Assembly (NCBI GenBank): GCA_019633425.1
Contig: WSUB01000009.1
Coordinates: 124,001 to 188,000 of the forward strand
DNA from: Tulasnella sp. 424
Lineage: Eukaryota; Basidiomycota; Agaricomycetes; Cantharellales; Tulasnellaceae
Reading direction: 5' to 3'
Length of the DNA stretch: 64,000 nucleotides
Shown here one piece after another: positions 1 to 10,735 of the stretch. Numbering within the stretch: the first letter of the stretch is position 1; each line of letters begins with the position of its first letter. A program made the position numbers and the translations under genes. The notes under the pieces are model-generated. The model was not told the DNA's origin, searched no databases, and worked only from the letters and a program-made list of their open reading frames with translations.

Positions 1-168
1 GGGAAATTGGGGTGTGGTGGCTCCGTCCACTTTCCAACTCTTTCCGCGCGCCGCAAATTCGACGTTCACGGTTCGACTGGGCAGTCCGGATTCCAAACAC
101 ATCTCCCTCCTCTCCTCCCTTGGCATTCCCTTTCTCTCCGCCCACCACCAACGCCACCCCTTTCAAGA

Positions 169-641
169 ATGTCAGGATACAACGTCCTCATTGTGCTGGT
201 AGCTGCCATCTTGCTCGCTGCATTTTCGTGGACGATCACGCCGAGGGGGAAGCACCAAACGTAACGCAGCACCCCACTACTATACTCTGTGTGACGGGCT
301 GCTTCACGCTAAGACCGCATTATCTTTTCGCTAGGCTCATTCGCTCCAGTGTTATGATCTCAATCACTTGCTGCTACCTCATGTGGTCTATCACTTACAT
401 GGCCCAATTACACCCGCTGATCGGTGAGCCACCGCAGTCCACAGCTTCGGAGAAGCCGTACCGCATAGTAACCTCTCGCCAATACGACAGCACCGAGACG
501 AGGAGATGTGCGCTTCGAGGAGATACTAAATTAGAGGGGTGGACGGGGCACGTCGTTGTCGTATGTAAGTCTTTATGTTACCTTCGAGGAGTGTTTCCAT
601 GCTCAAGTCGTCATTACAGACCGCTGTCCGCCTGTATTTAG
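169..641 (+). CDS. VMA9: V-type proton ATPase subunit e (Vma9-like)
   Basis: Small two-helix membrane subunit of the V0 sector of the vacuolar proton pump. Exon 1 (169-260) encodes a hydrophobic helix beginning MSGYNVLIVLV and ending in TPRGKHQ. A GT-AG intron (261-334) joins it to a second helix containing CCYLMWSITYMAQLHPLI, which is the hallmark of subunit e (yeast has MWAITFLCQLHPL). After HPLI a second intron (424-468, 45 nt) would give VTSRQYD, resembling the conserved VAPRRSD tail. Its length is a multiple of three, so the frame stays open either way to a stop at 639-641, giving a tail longer than the family's roughly 70-80 residues. A further unrecognised intron could shorten the C-terminus. 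Identity is firm from the two helices; the 3' end is uncertain. Confidence 0.8.
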
Positions 642-867
642 TCCAGCTCTCAATGCCACCGAGCGCTCTATTTTATTATCTCGAGTCCTTATCCGCCTCG
701 CATCGTCGTACTAAAACAACGAAGTAGCTAAAGGCCCCAGCAAGCGAGCCTCCTATTCGCCTACCACCGATCACTCGACCACCACGACGCTATGTCTATA
801 TGAAAGGCCTGCCGAACGTTCATTTCCTCGATCAAACCTTCATCCAAGCGCCCCGGCAAATCAGCTC
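642..867. other. Tail-to-tail gap between VMA9 and HEN1
   Basis: About 230 bases between two converging genes. It presumably holds both 3' ends. No further gene or RNA was recognised. Confidence 0.5.
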
Positions 868-2613
868 TCATGTCCAAGTCGCTTCTTCAGTCACCCAACC
901 CGAGGTATTCCAACTCTCCGTCAACCCCCAATCATCTGCAGGTGCAACACCCCAACCATCTGATACGGCCTCTCCTTCTTTTATTTCTTCTGGATTTGGG
1001 GATGTTGGAGGCGAACTGTGAACTTCAGCCTCACCATCCTCCCGAACCTCGTCGTCTCCCCATCCGTCGTCATTATCCCACCCTTTCCACCCGTCCCAAG
1101 TGCTCCTCCACCGATATTCAGCCTCTTCGTCTTCCTTTTCAGACTCTGGAGGCTCAGGGGTGGGTGGTTTCACGAACCCTTTCCACCTCACTCGCCAAGC
1201 CCACTTCTTTTCCCTCCAACTGGGGATAAAGTGCTGTCTCGCAAGGTCGTTGCTGTCGTCTTTACTTAACTCCCATTCATCGGAAGACGCAGCTTCTATT
1301 GCATTAAGGAGGACGTCCAAATCCCCACCGCATAAGATGGCGATGGAATCTTGGAGCCAGAGTTCGTCGACGTCCGCCGCGCCATTTCGAAGACCGAGTT
1401 CGCCAGCGGGTTCCAAGACCTGTTTAAGAGCGTTGATGAGTGCGGATTGTGTGGGTTTGGAGCCGATTGATGAGTGAGCTGGGTGGTGATGAGTCGCAAG
1501 CAGCTGGTGGGATGAGATGGGAGTGGTCCGTCGACGAGCAGCGAGCAAGGCATCTTCCCTCTTCCTCTCCAACGTCGCTCTCTCCTCCGGGTCGGAAGGT
1601 AACTCCTTCCTCTTGAACATCGCAGTCAAGCTAGCCTTTCCAACGAGTTTCGTCCTGCCCCAAGGATCTTCCTCTTCAGACACACCGATCCCTCCGACTT
1701 GCACGTCGTACCCCCACTCCCTCGCAGCCTGCTCGCACCATTCCGTCCATTCTTCGGTAGTCCATTCGCGTTTATGATCGTGGTGTCGGAACACTCGGTC
1801 CGTTTCGCCTGTTGGGTCCGGGTAGCCGGTTAAATTGTTCGCGACTCCAGGTGCGGTGAAGAGCTGGTTGAAGGTGTAGTTGGGCGTGGTTAAGAGGAGG
1901 AGCTTTGGTTTGTACACCCCCAGGGTTGTAGGTATGAAGTGAGGGAGAATGGAGTTGGGGAGGTGTTCGACGCTTAAAGGAAGCAGTTCAGCTGTATGCA
2001 GATGCTGGGAGGCGGGCGAACAGGACCTTTAACGTACACTTCGGTCGAAACGATCGCATCCCATTCTCCGGTATTGCTCCCAAACCACCGCCCTTCATTT
2101 CCGCTCTCGCCTTCATTAAGCACCTCGAGGCCTCCTTTCCAAATCTGTACGTCCAAATCCAACCAACGAGGGCGAGGTCGTTCCCAGGGAGGCAAGTCAT
2201 CGAGTCGGTCCGTTGGAGGGGGTGCAGTCTCTTCTACAGCAATTTTTAGCGACTCATCGTCGATGTCGAGGCCGATCAAGCGGGAGATGTGGATATCTAG
2301 TGTCGGCTCGTTGCATTCGACGGCCGTCTTGGGTGGGATCGTCGAGGCAGGTTGACAGAGAACTGAGAGGAGAGAACCCTCTCCGCACCCGAGGTCTACT
2401 ACCTGACAAGTAGGATTAGCAAAATCACTAGCATTCTTTATGATTAGAAGAAAAAGAAGGAGACAGGGGGGAGACTTCTTTTCTTACCGACGTAGCGCGG
2501 TGTTCCCTTAACTGGTTAAGTACCCAGGTCCTACGTTGCAGCCATAGAGATGGGTTGAACGTAACGTTGGCTACTTTAGGCTGAGCCTCTTCTTCGGCAA
2601 GTATTTGGTTCAT
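868..2613 (-). CDS. HEN1: HEN1-family small-RNA 3'-terminal 2'-O-methyltransferase
   Basis: Three exons read leftwards: 2613-2488, 2402-2038 and 1972-868, about 531 residues. Exon 2 opens with the SAM-binding motif I VVDLGCGEG. The metal-binding signature of HEN1 is rebuilt across the second intron as EVVEH, followed in exon 3 by TPNYTFNQLF and FRHHDHKREW. These are the E-x-x-E-H and distal His positions that hold Mg2+ at the 3' end of the RNA in this family. The N-terminal segment FNPSLWLQRR also fits. The first ATG is at 2613; the frame continues upstream to 2721 but only with a GTG. The family 2'-O-methylates the last nucleotide of small RNAs and protects them from tailing and decay. The acidic Trp-rich C-terminal tail (about 150 residues) is not part of the catalytic domain. 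Divergent from COQ9, whose ATG is 164 bases away. Confidence 0.85.
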
Positions 2614-2777
2614 GAGGTGTAGCGGGATGAGAAATAGTAGCGAACGTCGGGCGAATAGGATGGGCAGGATGCGTGCAGTGAGAGGTCCCAGAATGCCTTT
2701 GTCACGCGTCACCCTCGTCACACGAGCCCACCGAGCGTGACCGTTGTTCCCAAATTCGTTCGTTTCGCAAAACCATC

Positions 2778-3777
2778 ATGTCCGCAAGGTACGGCCTCTA
2801 TCTGCAACTCGCTCTCCCTCTCCCACCGACTGAGCATACTGATCATAACCACCACCGGCATTTCCCCCTATGCATTTTCCTTTTTCAGTGCAATACTCAA
2901 AAGGGCCTTCCCTCTGATCCCAACGCACGGCTTCACCCGAACGTGCATCGCAGAAGCTTCGGCTCTATCTGATACGGCGATCACAGCGCTTTTTGGCAAG
3001 GACGATGAAGCGGAGAGAGTGCTCGTAGATGCGTGGTTGACGGAGGGCGTCAAGTCCATGCCTGTTGCACCTGCCTCGTCGACGGGCCAGCCGCAGCCGT
3101 TCCATACGCAGTTGAAGACCTCGCTAGGATGGAGGTTGAGGTACAACGAACCGGTGTTGAAGCATTTGCCTGAGGTAAGTGCAGAAGACCTCTCTTATCA
3201 GGACTACAATGCCGATAGTCTTGTTCTCTTTGACGGGCAGGCATTCGCTGTTTTGGGCACTCAGACCGCGGTGATCCCTTATGACCCCCGCCCGGCATTC
3301 GAGCATGCTTTCCGGATAGCTGACGAAGCGCTCCACGTCTCTGGGGACTCTTCTCTTGGAGTGAGTACAGTTGAGCGGGATAGATGCCTTTCAGGCTGCG
3401 GACGCGGAGACTGAACGCCGTCTTCTGGACTTCTTTAGCCCCAGTGGTACGCTCGACGAGCGGCCGTAGCTTTGGCGTATTCCGCTGCAGGTAAACGGAA
3501 CGTCTTTTACTCTCCGCACTTAGGCTAACAATGTGTGAACCCTTTTGGCTCATTTCCCTTCCCTTTGGCGGCGTCGGCATGAATTTCTCCGCTTTCCGAT
3601 TGTGACGCCACAGAGCTACACCAGATCCAGTCACCCGACACGGCCGTTGGATTTTTATCGAGGTTGCTGGATGACGCGAAGGAATTAGAGGTTGCCGTGG
3701 GGTCTGTAGGGGAGTTTGCAGGCTTTGCGTTTGATGGATGGAAGGGGATAATCAAAAGCCAGGGAGTGTTGCACTAA
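2778..3777 (+). CDS. COQ9: Ubiquinone biosynthesis protein COQ9
   Basis: Five exons: 2778-2788, 2889-3174, 3241-3360, 3439-3490, 3614-3777; about 210 residues and in frame throughout. The body matches COQ9: ILKRAFPLIPTHGFT near the start, GWRLRYNEPVLKHLPE, AEDALHVSGDSS-type lipid-pocket sequence (here ADEALHVSGDSSLG) and WYARRAAVALAYSAAEL. COQ9 is a TetR-fold lipid-binding protein of the inner mitochondrial membrane that presents ubiquinone intermediates to COQ7. The start is the only ATG that fits. It gives MSASAILKRAF, so almost no mitochondrial presequence is visible, which is unusual. The upstream frame that reads through intron 1 opens with GTG at 2737, not ATG. An unseen upstream exon is possible. 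Confidence 0.8.
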
Positions 3778-4927
3778 CGGCAAAGGCGGGAGTAGCACGT
3801 AGAGGGGGACAACTACTACCTTTTTTCCATGGTGACATTATTTATACCGTTCAACGTATGTGTTAACCGAAATGTAAGTTACGTGTGCTTGTAGCGAGAG
3901 CAGCCGACGGTGACCGCCAAGCCTAGAGACCTTGGGCGCCGACCCCGGCGGTTGTTGGCGACCGACGGCATGGACGGCGGGGGCCAGCCCAAGTCGTGTC
4001 ATGATGTATTTCATCAAAGCCTCCCCCCTATCTGTCTCTGTCTCCGCTCTATCGCAATCAGCGGAAGTTTCTTTTTTTACTTGTCTGCCTCATGTACCCC
4101 CCGACGTGCGTGCCGAATAAGCGGACGCCTCCGAGGGCCGACCCTGATGGATAAGAGAGAGACACGGCATGTTGACGTGTCTGCGCTGGGATTTGACGTC
4201 TATCTGGGAGGGGGAGAAGCGCTGGGCCTATAATTATTCCCAAAATGATACGTATGAAAGTTTTTTTGCTGGCGGATCAGTGAGAGCGGAGGGCGGTTGC
4301 TAGGGGAATTGTACCCAAATAGGAAGGCGTTGTCAGGGACGGCTTTTATCCCCGGAGCCCGATCTCCTTTTTCCTCTGTCCGTCGTCAAGGGACCATGGA
4401 CGATCATCATCTGATGAATGCCAGCGCACAACTCTCTCATGCCAGATGGGCAGGTCTTGGCGCATACAAGTACACCACGTTCAGATGCGTTTTTCAAGCC
4501 CCCCCATCGTTCGCAGTTCCGCGCGCTCTCTCTCTTTCTCCCCCTTCCGTCGCTCTCTCTCTCTCTCGTTCTCCTTCGTTGCAGCCGGTCTGCGTAACTT
4601 TTATACGTTCCTTCCTTGGTGAGTACCTGGTTGTCGCCGCCCTCCTCGACGACCGACCGACGAAAGAAGCTGATGATGACCCCCCCTCTCGGGCGCTTCC
4701 CTCTCTCCAACCCTGGGCTCCTCGAAATTCCCTCGTGCCTTCCGGACCTCACCTAACTCATCTAATGGCTTGCCGCCGCACGGCCAATTACATCACAGAC
4801 GTCACACTTTCCCTACTTTCCTCTCTTTAAATTCAGATTTTTCAACGTTGATCCAACACCAGGCGTGATCCACTACTCCACCTCTCCCTCTTCCAGTCCT
4901 CTCTACGCACCTCTCTTGCTATTCACC
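3778..4927. other. Long intergenic region with pyrimidine-rich stretch
   Basis: About 1.15 kb. The distal part is GC-rich. The promoter side of the downstream secreted gene has CT-repeat tracts around 4530-4575 and a TATA-like tttaaattc at about 4826-4834, roughly 100 bases before the ATG. Pyrimidine-rich promoters are common for strongly expressed fungal genes. No coding potential was recognised. Confidence 0.45.
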
Positions 4928-6278
4928 ATGTTCAAGTCTACCATCTTCTTCGCTCTTGCCCTCAGCGCTTCCGTCTTTGCTTCTCCCATCGAGTTCCTCG
5001 AAGCTCGTGCTGGATCAGGCAGCCAGACGTCCCTCAGTGCGTAGCTGCTGCGTTTATCATCCCCTTTACCCGCCTCTGACTGACTCTCCTGCTCCTTTGT
5101 TTACCTGTGTGTAGCGCTCGACAAGTCGCAAGTTGGGGCCAACATTGCCAAGAACGGTCTTGCCGGTGGAAACAACGAAGCCGGCCAGGTCGCTTCTCTC
5201 ACTAGCAAGAATAACTTGTGCGTTCCGCGGCCGCCGAGTCTCGCTCCCAGCGCTTGAATCTGACTCTTTATTTCTGTGTCTCTCTCCAGCATCAATTTCT
5301 GCGCTACGGTGGACAAGCCGATCACCAATGGTCTCCAGACGGCCGATGGCAGCTGCAATCCCATCATCATGTACGTTCCCCCTTCGCCCTCCCCTTCCGA
5401 TCTCCGGCTCTCCCCCAAACGAGTTCGCAAGCCCCACAATGAGGCCAATTGACTGACGTTGTTCTTTGTCTTTTTTTAACAACAGGGGCGTCATTGCAGG
5501 GAAAACAAAGATGCCTTGTACGTTTGAGGCGTCAGCCGGTCATTCTTCCTTGTTGAGATATAGTGGCGCTAACCCCCCACGCCACATTCGTTGTTCTTAG
5601 CCGCCACGTTCACCTCGCCGAGTGCGTTCTTCTCAAGCCACTAAATATCCCGGTCCTCGAGGCATCCGCAGCTGACTCGTTCCACGTTTTTATTCTAAAT
5701 TTATCAGAGAACCTCGACACCATCGCCCCGAACAAGGACTTTACCGTTAAAGTGGCTATCAAGAACATTCAAACCGGCGCCTTCGTCAACCCCAACACTA
5801 ACTACTTTGGTGCTCCCCAACAAACCAATGACAATGGCCAAGTCATCGGTCACTCCCACGTGGTCATTCAAGCCATCAATGGGTTGAGCGACACCGCTGT
5901 CCTTGATTCCCAGAAGTTTGCGTTCTTCAAGTACGTTGCCCCCCCCCCTTCCTTTGGCGTGTTCGTAGAATAAGCGCTCAACTTGACTTTCTTTTCGTGT
6001 AGGGGTCTCAACGCGAAGGCAGTCAATGGTGTCCTGAGCACGACCGTCACTGGTGGATTGCCATCCGGTACCTACCGCATGTGCACCATCAACACCGCTG
6101 CCAACCATCAACCAATCCTCGTCGCTGTCGCTCAGCACGGTAGCTTGGACACCTGCAATTACTTCACTGGTGCGTTTCACTTCTCCTCACCCTCTGACTG
6201 TTCCGTTGACTGACGGAAAACCCTCCCCCGTGTACAGTCAAGGGCGGTAACAACGGCGGAAAGAACGGCAACAATTGA
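4928..6278 (+). CDS. Secreted conserved basidiomycete protein ('S17-like' family)
   Basis: Eight exons (4928-5036, 5115-5217, 5290-5370, 5486-5517, 5601-5621, 5708-5930, 6003-6169, 6238-6278) give 258 residues in frame. The N-terminus MFKSTIFFALALSASVFA is a clear signal peptide, followed by a short pro-like stretch. The body carries the conserved blocks of a secreted basidiomycete family often mislabelled ribosomal protein S17: INFCATVDKPITNGLQ, GSCNPI, GHSHVVIQ, FAFFKGLNAKAV, TGGLPSGTYR and NTAANHQPIL with AQHG. It ends in a Gly/Asn/Lys-rich tail. The function of the family is unknown. The repeated His motifs (GHSH, ANHQP, AQHG) suggest a metal site, which is inference. Exon 5 is only 21 nt. 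Confidence 0.8.
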
Positions 6279-6902
6279 AAGAACCGACTATAAGGTCCCC
6301 TTCCCTTCTGCTTCTTTGAACGTTTTAAAATAGCGAGTCCGGGACTTGCACCCATTTTTGCCCGTCTGACCAAGATGGCGCTCCCAGTCGGTTTTCTTCC
6401 TTGTTCATTCTTTTTCGCTTCTTCGTGTGTTATACCCTTGTTCTTGGATTGTGTTTTTCCCTTACCGTACGACGTCGACTGGTTCCGATTGGACGTATAA
6501 TTTTCCCGGGAGCGCCTGGTGCATTTGGACCATCCTGTTTTTACATTTCTTTTTTGTAAAACGTTGATCATAGTTGTTTGTATTGTTAAGAAAACGAGAG
6601 AGAGAAACACGAAGCATTTTGACGTGCTGCATTGGGATGGGGGTATATCTACGGTTTTGCGCAATGGAAACGGTCCATGGGAAGGTATTTTGGAAAATCA
6701 GAATTACACATTCAAAATTAGTCAAAGGAAGTCACTTGTGCAAAAGAAGAGAGAACCAGAAAAAGATAGACGTAGAGGCGAAGGAAAGAACCAGCCAGAT
6801 GAGGAATATAAGAGAAGGGGAAAGGAGTGGAGAACGTTTGTTTTTGGCGATTAACATATATCGTGACATTAAGAACCCAATAAGATTTGCCGTGGTATCC
6901 TT
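6279..6902. other. Tail-to-tail gap between secreted protein and PH gene
   Basis: About 620 bases between converging genes, AT- and T-rich at first, then purine-rich. It presumably holds both 3' untranslated regions. Open frames on both strands here look like chance. Confidence 0.4.
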
Positions 6903-8906
6903 TCAAGCAGCCATGGCAGTGGCAGCGGCTCCGGTCAAGCTCGTCGCATCTTTCCTGATCCCAGAAGGCTGCGACGGGGGGATGACAAACTCCCCTTGGG
7001 GAGGGGAGTTCGACGACACCGAGCCACCCATCTCCCGCCTCGACGACCGCTTGCTAGGAGATCCTTGTTGCGCTCCAGATGCCTGATAAGGGGGTTGAGG
7101 GGGAGCGGGTTGTTGATTAAAGCCGACTGGCGCCGTAGAGTCCACGGAAGTGGTTCGACGAGCGATTAAAGCGCGAACAGCCGAAAGCCACCTGATCTCT
7201 TCCTCCTCGCTCGGTGCGCAAAGAAGGAGAGGCCTCTTGGGAGTAACGATCTTGAACGTATGTGGGAGCTGCTGGAATTCGCTGGGGCCGAACGCACTTC
7301 CAGCAGGAGCTTGAGTGGAAGGTTGCTGCTGCGTCGCGCTGTAGGTCATCGCGCCCGCCGAGGGAGTCGTTGGCGGAACGGAAGAGCTGCCGCCTGGCAT
7401 GGACGCCGATCCTGAAATGGCTGCGCTCGCTCCTTTCTCTCCACCGCCGAGACCCAACCCGTGACCGGGGTGTTTGCCGACCTTGCATTCAATTGCATCG
7501 AGGATGGCGTTCAAGGGAACCGCTTTAGCCTTGTTCTGCTTCCCGGTGTTGAGGTCCATATGGTTCTTCGCGTACATGAGCTTCTCCGGAGTAAGAACGA
7601 ACCAGCGCTTCCTCCACGTCTTGCGCTTGGACCCGCACTTCATCAAGTAACCCTGGACAATGACCTTGTTACCGGAGAGGGGGCCCGCAGCGGCAGCAGC
7701 GCCAGGAGTCGTGGCCATTTGACTGGCAAAGCTGTGCCCGGATGGACCGACGGTAGGGGACGCGGGTGCGTAGCTATCCGGGTCTTCCGAGTCAGAAGAC
7801 GTCATTTGTTGGTGGTGACTGGGAGAAGAGGGGGAGCCAGAGTAGCCTTGAGGAGGTGGAGTGCGAGGCTCGGCACCCAGAATGTTCATGGGGGTAGATC
7901 GTTGAATGTTAATGGTGGGAGGAACGTTCCTGCGGCCCTCTTGGGCAGCTCCACCAGATCGCGCCTTGGCATCGTTCAACGCTCGGACCCAGCTCTCCGC
8001 TTCGGCTGCGGACTCCGCTTGAACGTAGTAGGTACGCGCCGGAGTGACGATGCCAAATGAGTGGTCGTGCCTCTTGAGACTGACGAGGGTGACGGAGTGA
8101 ACTTCGGACATAGGCAAAAGGCGAAGCAGTTTGTACTCCTTGTTGGTCTTGTAGTACGACAATTGCGTCTGTCGTAGAACAAACCAACGCTTTTTCCATG
8201 TCTTTCGAAAATAGAACGGCGTTAGGGGCAAAAACGTGAAAGCAAGGTGATGAACTTGCGGGGACAACGCGCCATACCTTTCGACGTTCTCCCTTCTTGT
8301 ATAGATATCCTTCTTTCGCAGTGCACTCGTCGTTGAGAGTGTTGAGCTCTTCCAAGCTTCTGCCTTCCATCGGGTTCCAGTCGTCGTCGTCGTCGTCGTC
8401 GGTCTCTTCACCACTACCACCGGGTCGTTCGGCAATTACCGAGAGCTGGGCCATTTGGGTGGCCAATGGGCCCTGTGCTACAGGCGAGTGCTGAGAGGAC
8501 GAAGGGTCTTGAGGGGTGATACCTCCATATGAAGCTGAAGGATTGAGGACGGAGATGTCGTTGCCCAAGTCGAGGCCTGGAACTGCAGGTCCGAGAACGG
8601 GGGACTTCTGTTTGGGAGGATTACGAGAACGGTCGTCAGATGGGATGATCTCTGCTAGCCCACAAAGATCCAATGCCCTCAACGCACAGACAGCGAGCCT
8701 TTGCGCCTATGGGACGGGGGTGATTGGGCGTGCATGGACAATTTGCGCTGAACTTCAGCCGCCGACGGAGGAGCGGCGGGTGTTGGGACAAACGCTTTGG
8801 AATCTGTAGGGCGTTTCGAGTTAGATGTGTCCAGTGGTAACTGTTTTCCGATGCCATTCGAGAAAATCCAGCACGGTCGCTACTCACTTGAAGTGGTGGT
8901 GCTCAT
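6903..8906 (-). CDS. Tandem pleckstrin-homology (PH) domain protein
   Basis: The 3' exon 8201-6903 and the exon before it (ending at 8278, intron 8202-8277) join so that EGYLYKKGERRK runs into TWKKRWFVLRQTQLSYYK, a canonical PH domain start. PH1 ends near AESWVRALNDAK. PH2 starts at VIVQGYLMKCGSKRK, TWRKRWFVL, and ends RWLSAVRALIARR after a Gly/Ser/Pro-rich insert. An acidic Asp run and Ser/Pro-rich linkers lie between and around the domains. PH pairs bind phosphoinositides or partner proteins at membranes. The start is probably ATG 8904-8906 with a 19-nt first exon (8906-8888) spliced to 8803. The coding frame must then shift near 8690-8720 to reach RLAVCALRALDLCGLAEIIP, and I found no convincing intron there. 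The domain call is firm; the N-terminal structure is not. Confidence 0.75.
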
Positions 8907-10735
8907 TGTGGATGAGGTGTGCAGGTGAGTGAGGAGGAAGCTGTCTGGTCTGGATGCAGACGGTGTTAGGCGGAGGTAACGTCGTTCTTCTCCCGCTACC
9001 TCGACCAACCAACCGTCATCGCTACACCAACGGAGAGAAATCGCTGTGCACTTCTCATGCCGCCCTAACCTGGCACATTTACTGTGGGTTTACCGTGTTG
9101 TCCAACTCAGCCATTATGCGACCTAGTGCTCAGCTTTCCGCTAAACGTGATAACACCGGGCCACTACTAGTATAGAGTTCCAACACAGCCGCAACGTTGG
9201 CGAAGGACACTAAATTTCATGGATATTTTTGAAATTTTGATGAGAGAACCAAGTTGTGCGCACCCGTAGTTTTAATGTAAAGCCATTGACCCAGTCCGCA
9301 TATCTTAGGTAGCGATAGACATTGATCGAAATTTCCCGGAATGACGACCACTCTCTTTACCCCCGTGTCTATTTGTATTTTCAAGGTCGGGAATCTACGG
9401 AAGGATGGATGGCTTTACCGTATGTAGGTTGCGTGTGTTGCCTCCGTATATTGCCGCATGTTGAGATACTTCGAAGAATACTTCGTCAAGGTTAAAACCC
9501 ATCCCAGCTTCAGAAACCCGATTACAGTCTCGTAATATTTTGATCTAGCGATATGGCCTAAGTACTTGCTGGATGCAGGCTATAGGGCTGCGAGTTAGCA
9601 TTTAAATATTTCAGGAGTATTCGAAGGAGTATGTGCAAATTCCAAAACGCACTCGTCAATCGGGTCTGTATGGCGTACAGAGCAAAATAACTCGCAGCGA
9701 CGCTCTATCTCCTCATTAATAGCGTTTCATTGAGTCAGTTTTGAAGTAACATTAGGGCAGAGGCTTTGACTGATCCTTAAACAGCGAGGGCCTCGAATTC
9801 CCCCTCTGCTCAATTTAAGTAGTCAACTCACTTTCACTTTCTCGCTAGAACGTGCGCGACCGATCCAGCATCCAATCGCTCATGGGAAACTGTGGGGCGG
9901 TGGTGATCGCTCAACACCGACATCGGATGTACAGACGAGCCGAAATGCGGTGCCGTGAAAAACTAGAGCGGCACCTTGCTCGCGCCAGTATCGGGCATAA
10001 CGAAGCCTATTTGATCTCGAGAGAGGCTTATGCGTCGTGTGTGTGAAATCGGAGTTCCTTTCTTTGTCGAATTATTAGATCCGAAGGGTGGGATGTAGTA
10101 TTAGTACGATACTACGAGCATAATTCAACACTCTGGCCCCAGCCGTTGAGATTTCCCGAAGGCTAACTAATATGGATTATGATATACTGGAACTTTGTGA
10201 CGACAGGTCTGCACGAATCGGGACCTGATATCACATGCGCCGCGAGAGGAGCAAGGCGAAGCAAAGCGTCCGCGTCACGGTGCAGTTAACGAAAGCTGAA
10301 TGTTCGTTTTGGCTTACGTGACACGTCCTCACCTACGCCATCCGTTACCCCGCTTCAAGAACCCCTCGAATGACTCTCCGGGAACATGTCAGTTCGCCGG
10401 TGCTGCAGACAGCCGGATCTATCGATATCACCGCAGGGGAGTGGTTTGCGGTGCACACCAAGCGCGCTAGAGCCTCAAATAGAGTGAATTCCGCGTCGAA
10501 AACACGTGGTAGAAGAGGTTCGAAGGCGAGGTGGTATTGGCCGAAAATACTCATAACCAATGAGAGACAGGAGAGGGTTAAGTACGTTGCGTTATTGACT
10601 TTAAAAAGCAGAAGAAAGCTCACTTCTGATCTGATCCCCTGCCTCTCGTCTTCCTTTGTCGCAAATCTTTGCCCAATATCCACCCTACACCACTTTCTCC
10701 CTGTTCATCTTTCAACTGTTAAGACTTAGCTCGAT
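8907..10735. other. 1.8 kb intergenic region, no recognised gene
   Basis: Separates the divergent PH and kinase-TPR genes. The sequence is less GC-rich than its surroundings and contains no recognisable domain. The stretch 9882-10046 encodes a basic peptide of about 55 residues with no visible family and is not called. A CACTTTC-type pyrimidine run near 9830 and the sequence just before 10736 may be promoter parts. Confidence 0.4.

Noticed and set aside
800..1021. Open frame of 73 codons on the + strand
   Set aside because: Antisense to the 3' exon of HEN1 and without any recognisable domain.
2737..2888. Upstream start for COQ9 reading through intron 1
   Set aside because: The first codon is GTG and no ATG lies in that frame; the spliced ATG 2778 model keeps the family motifs.
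9852..10046. Small basic frame in the 8.9-10.7 kb gap
   Set aside because: Non-ATG start, no signal, no family resemblance.
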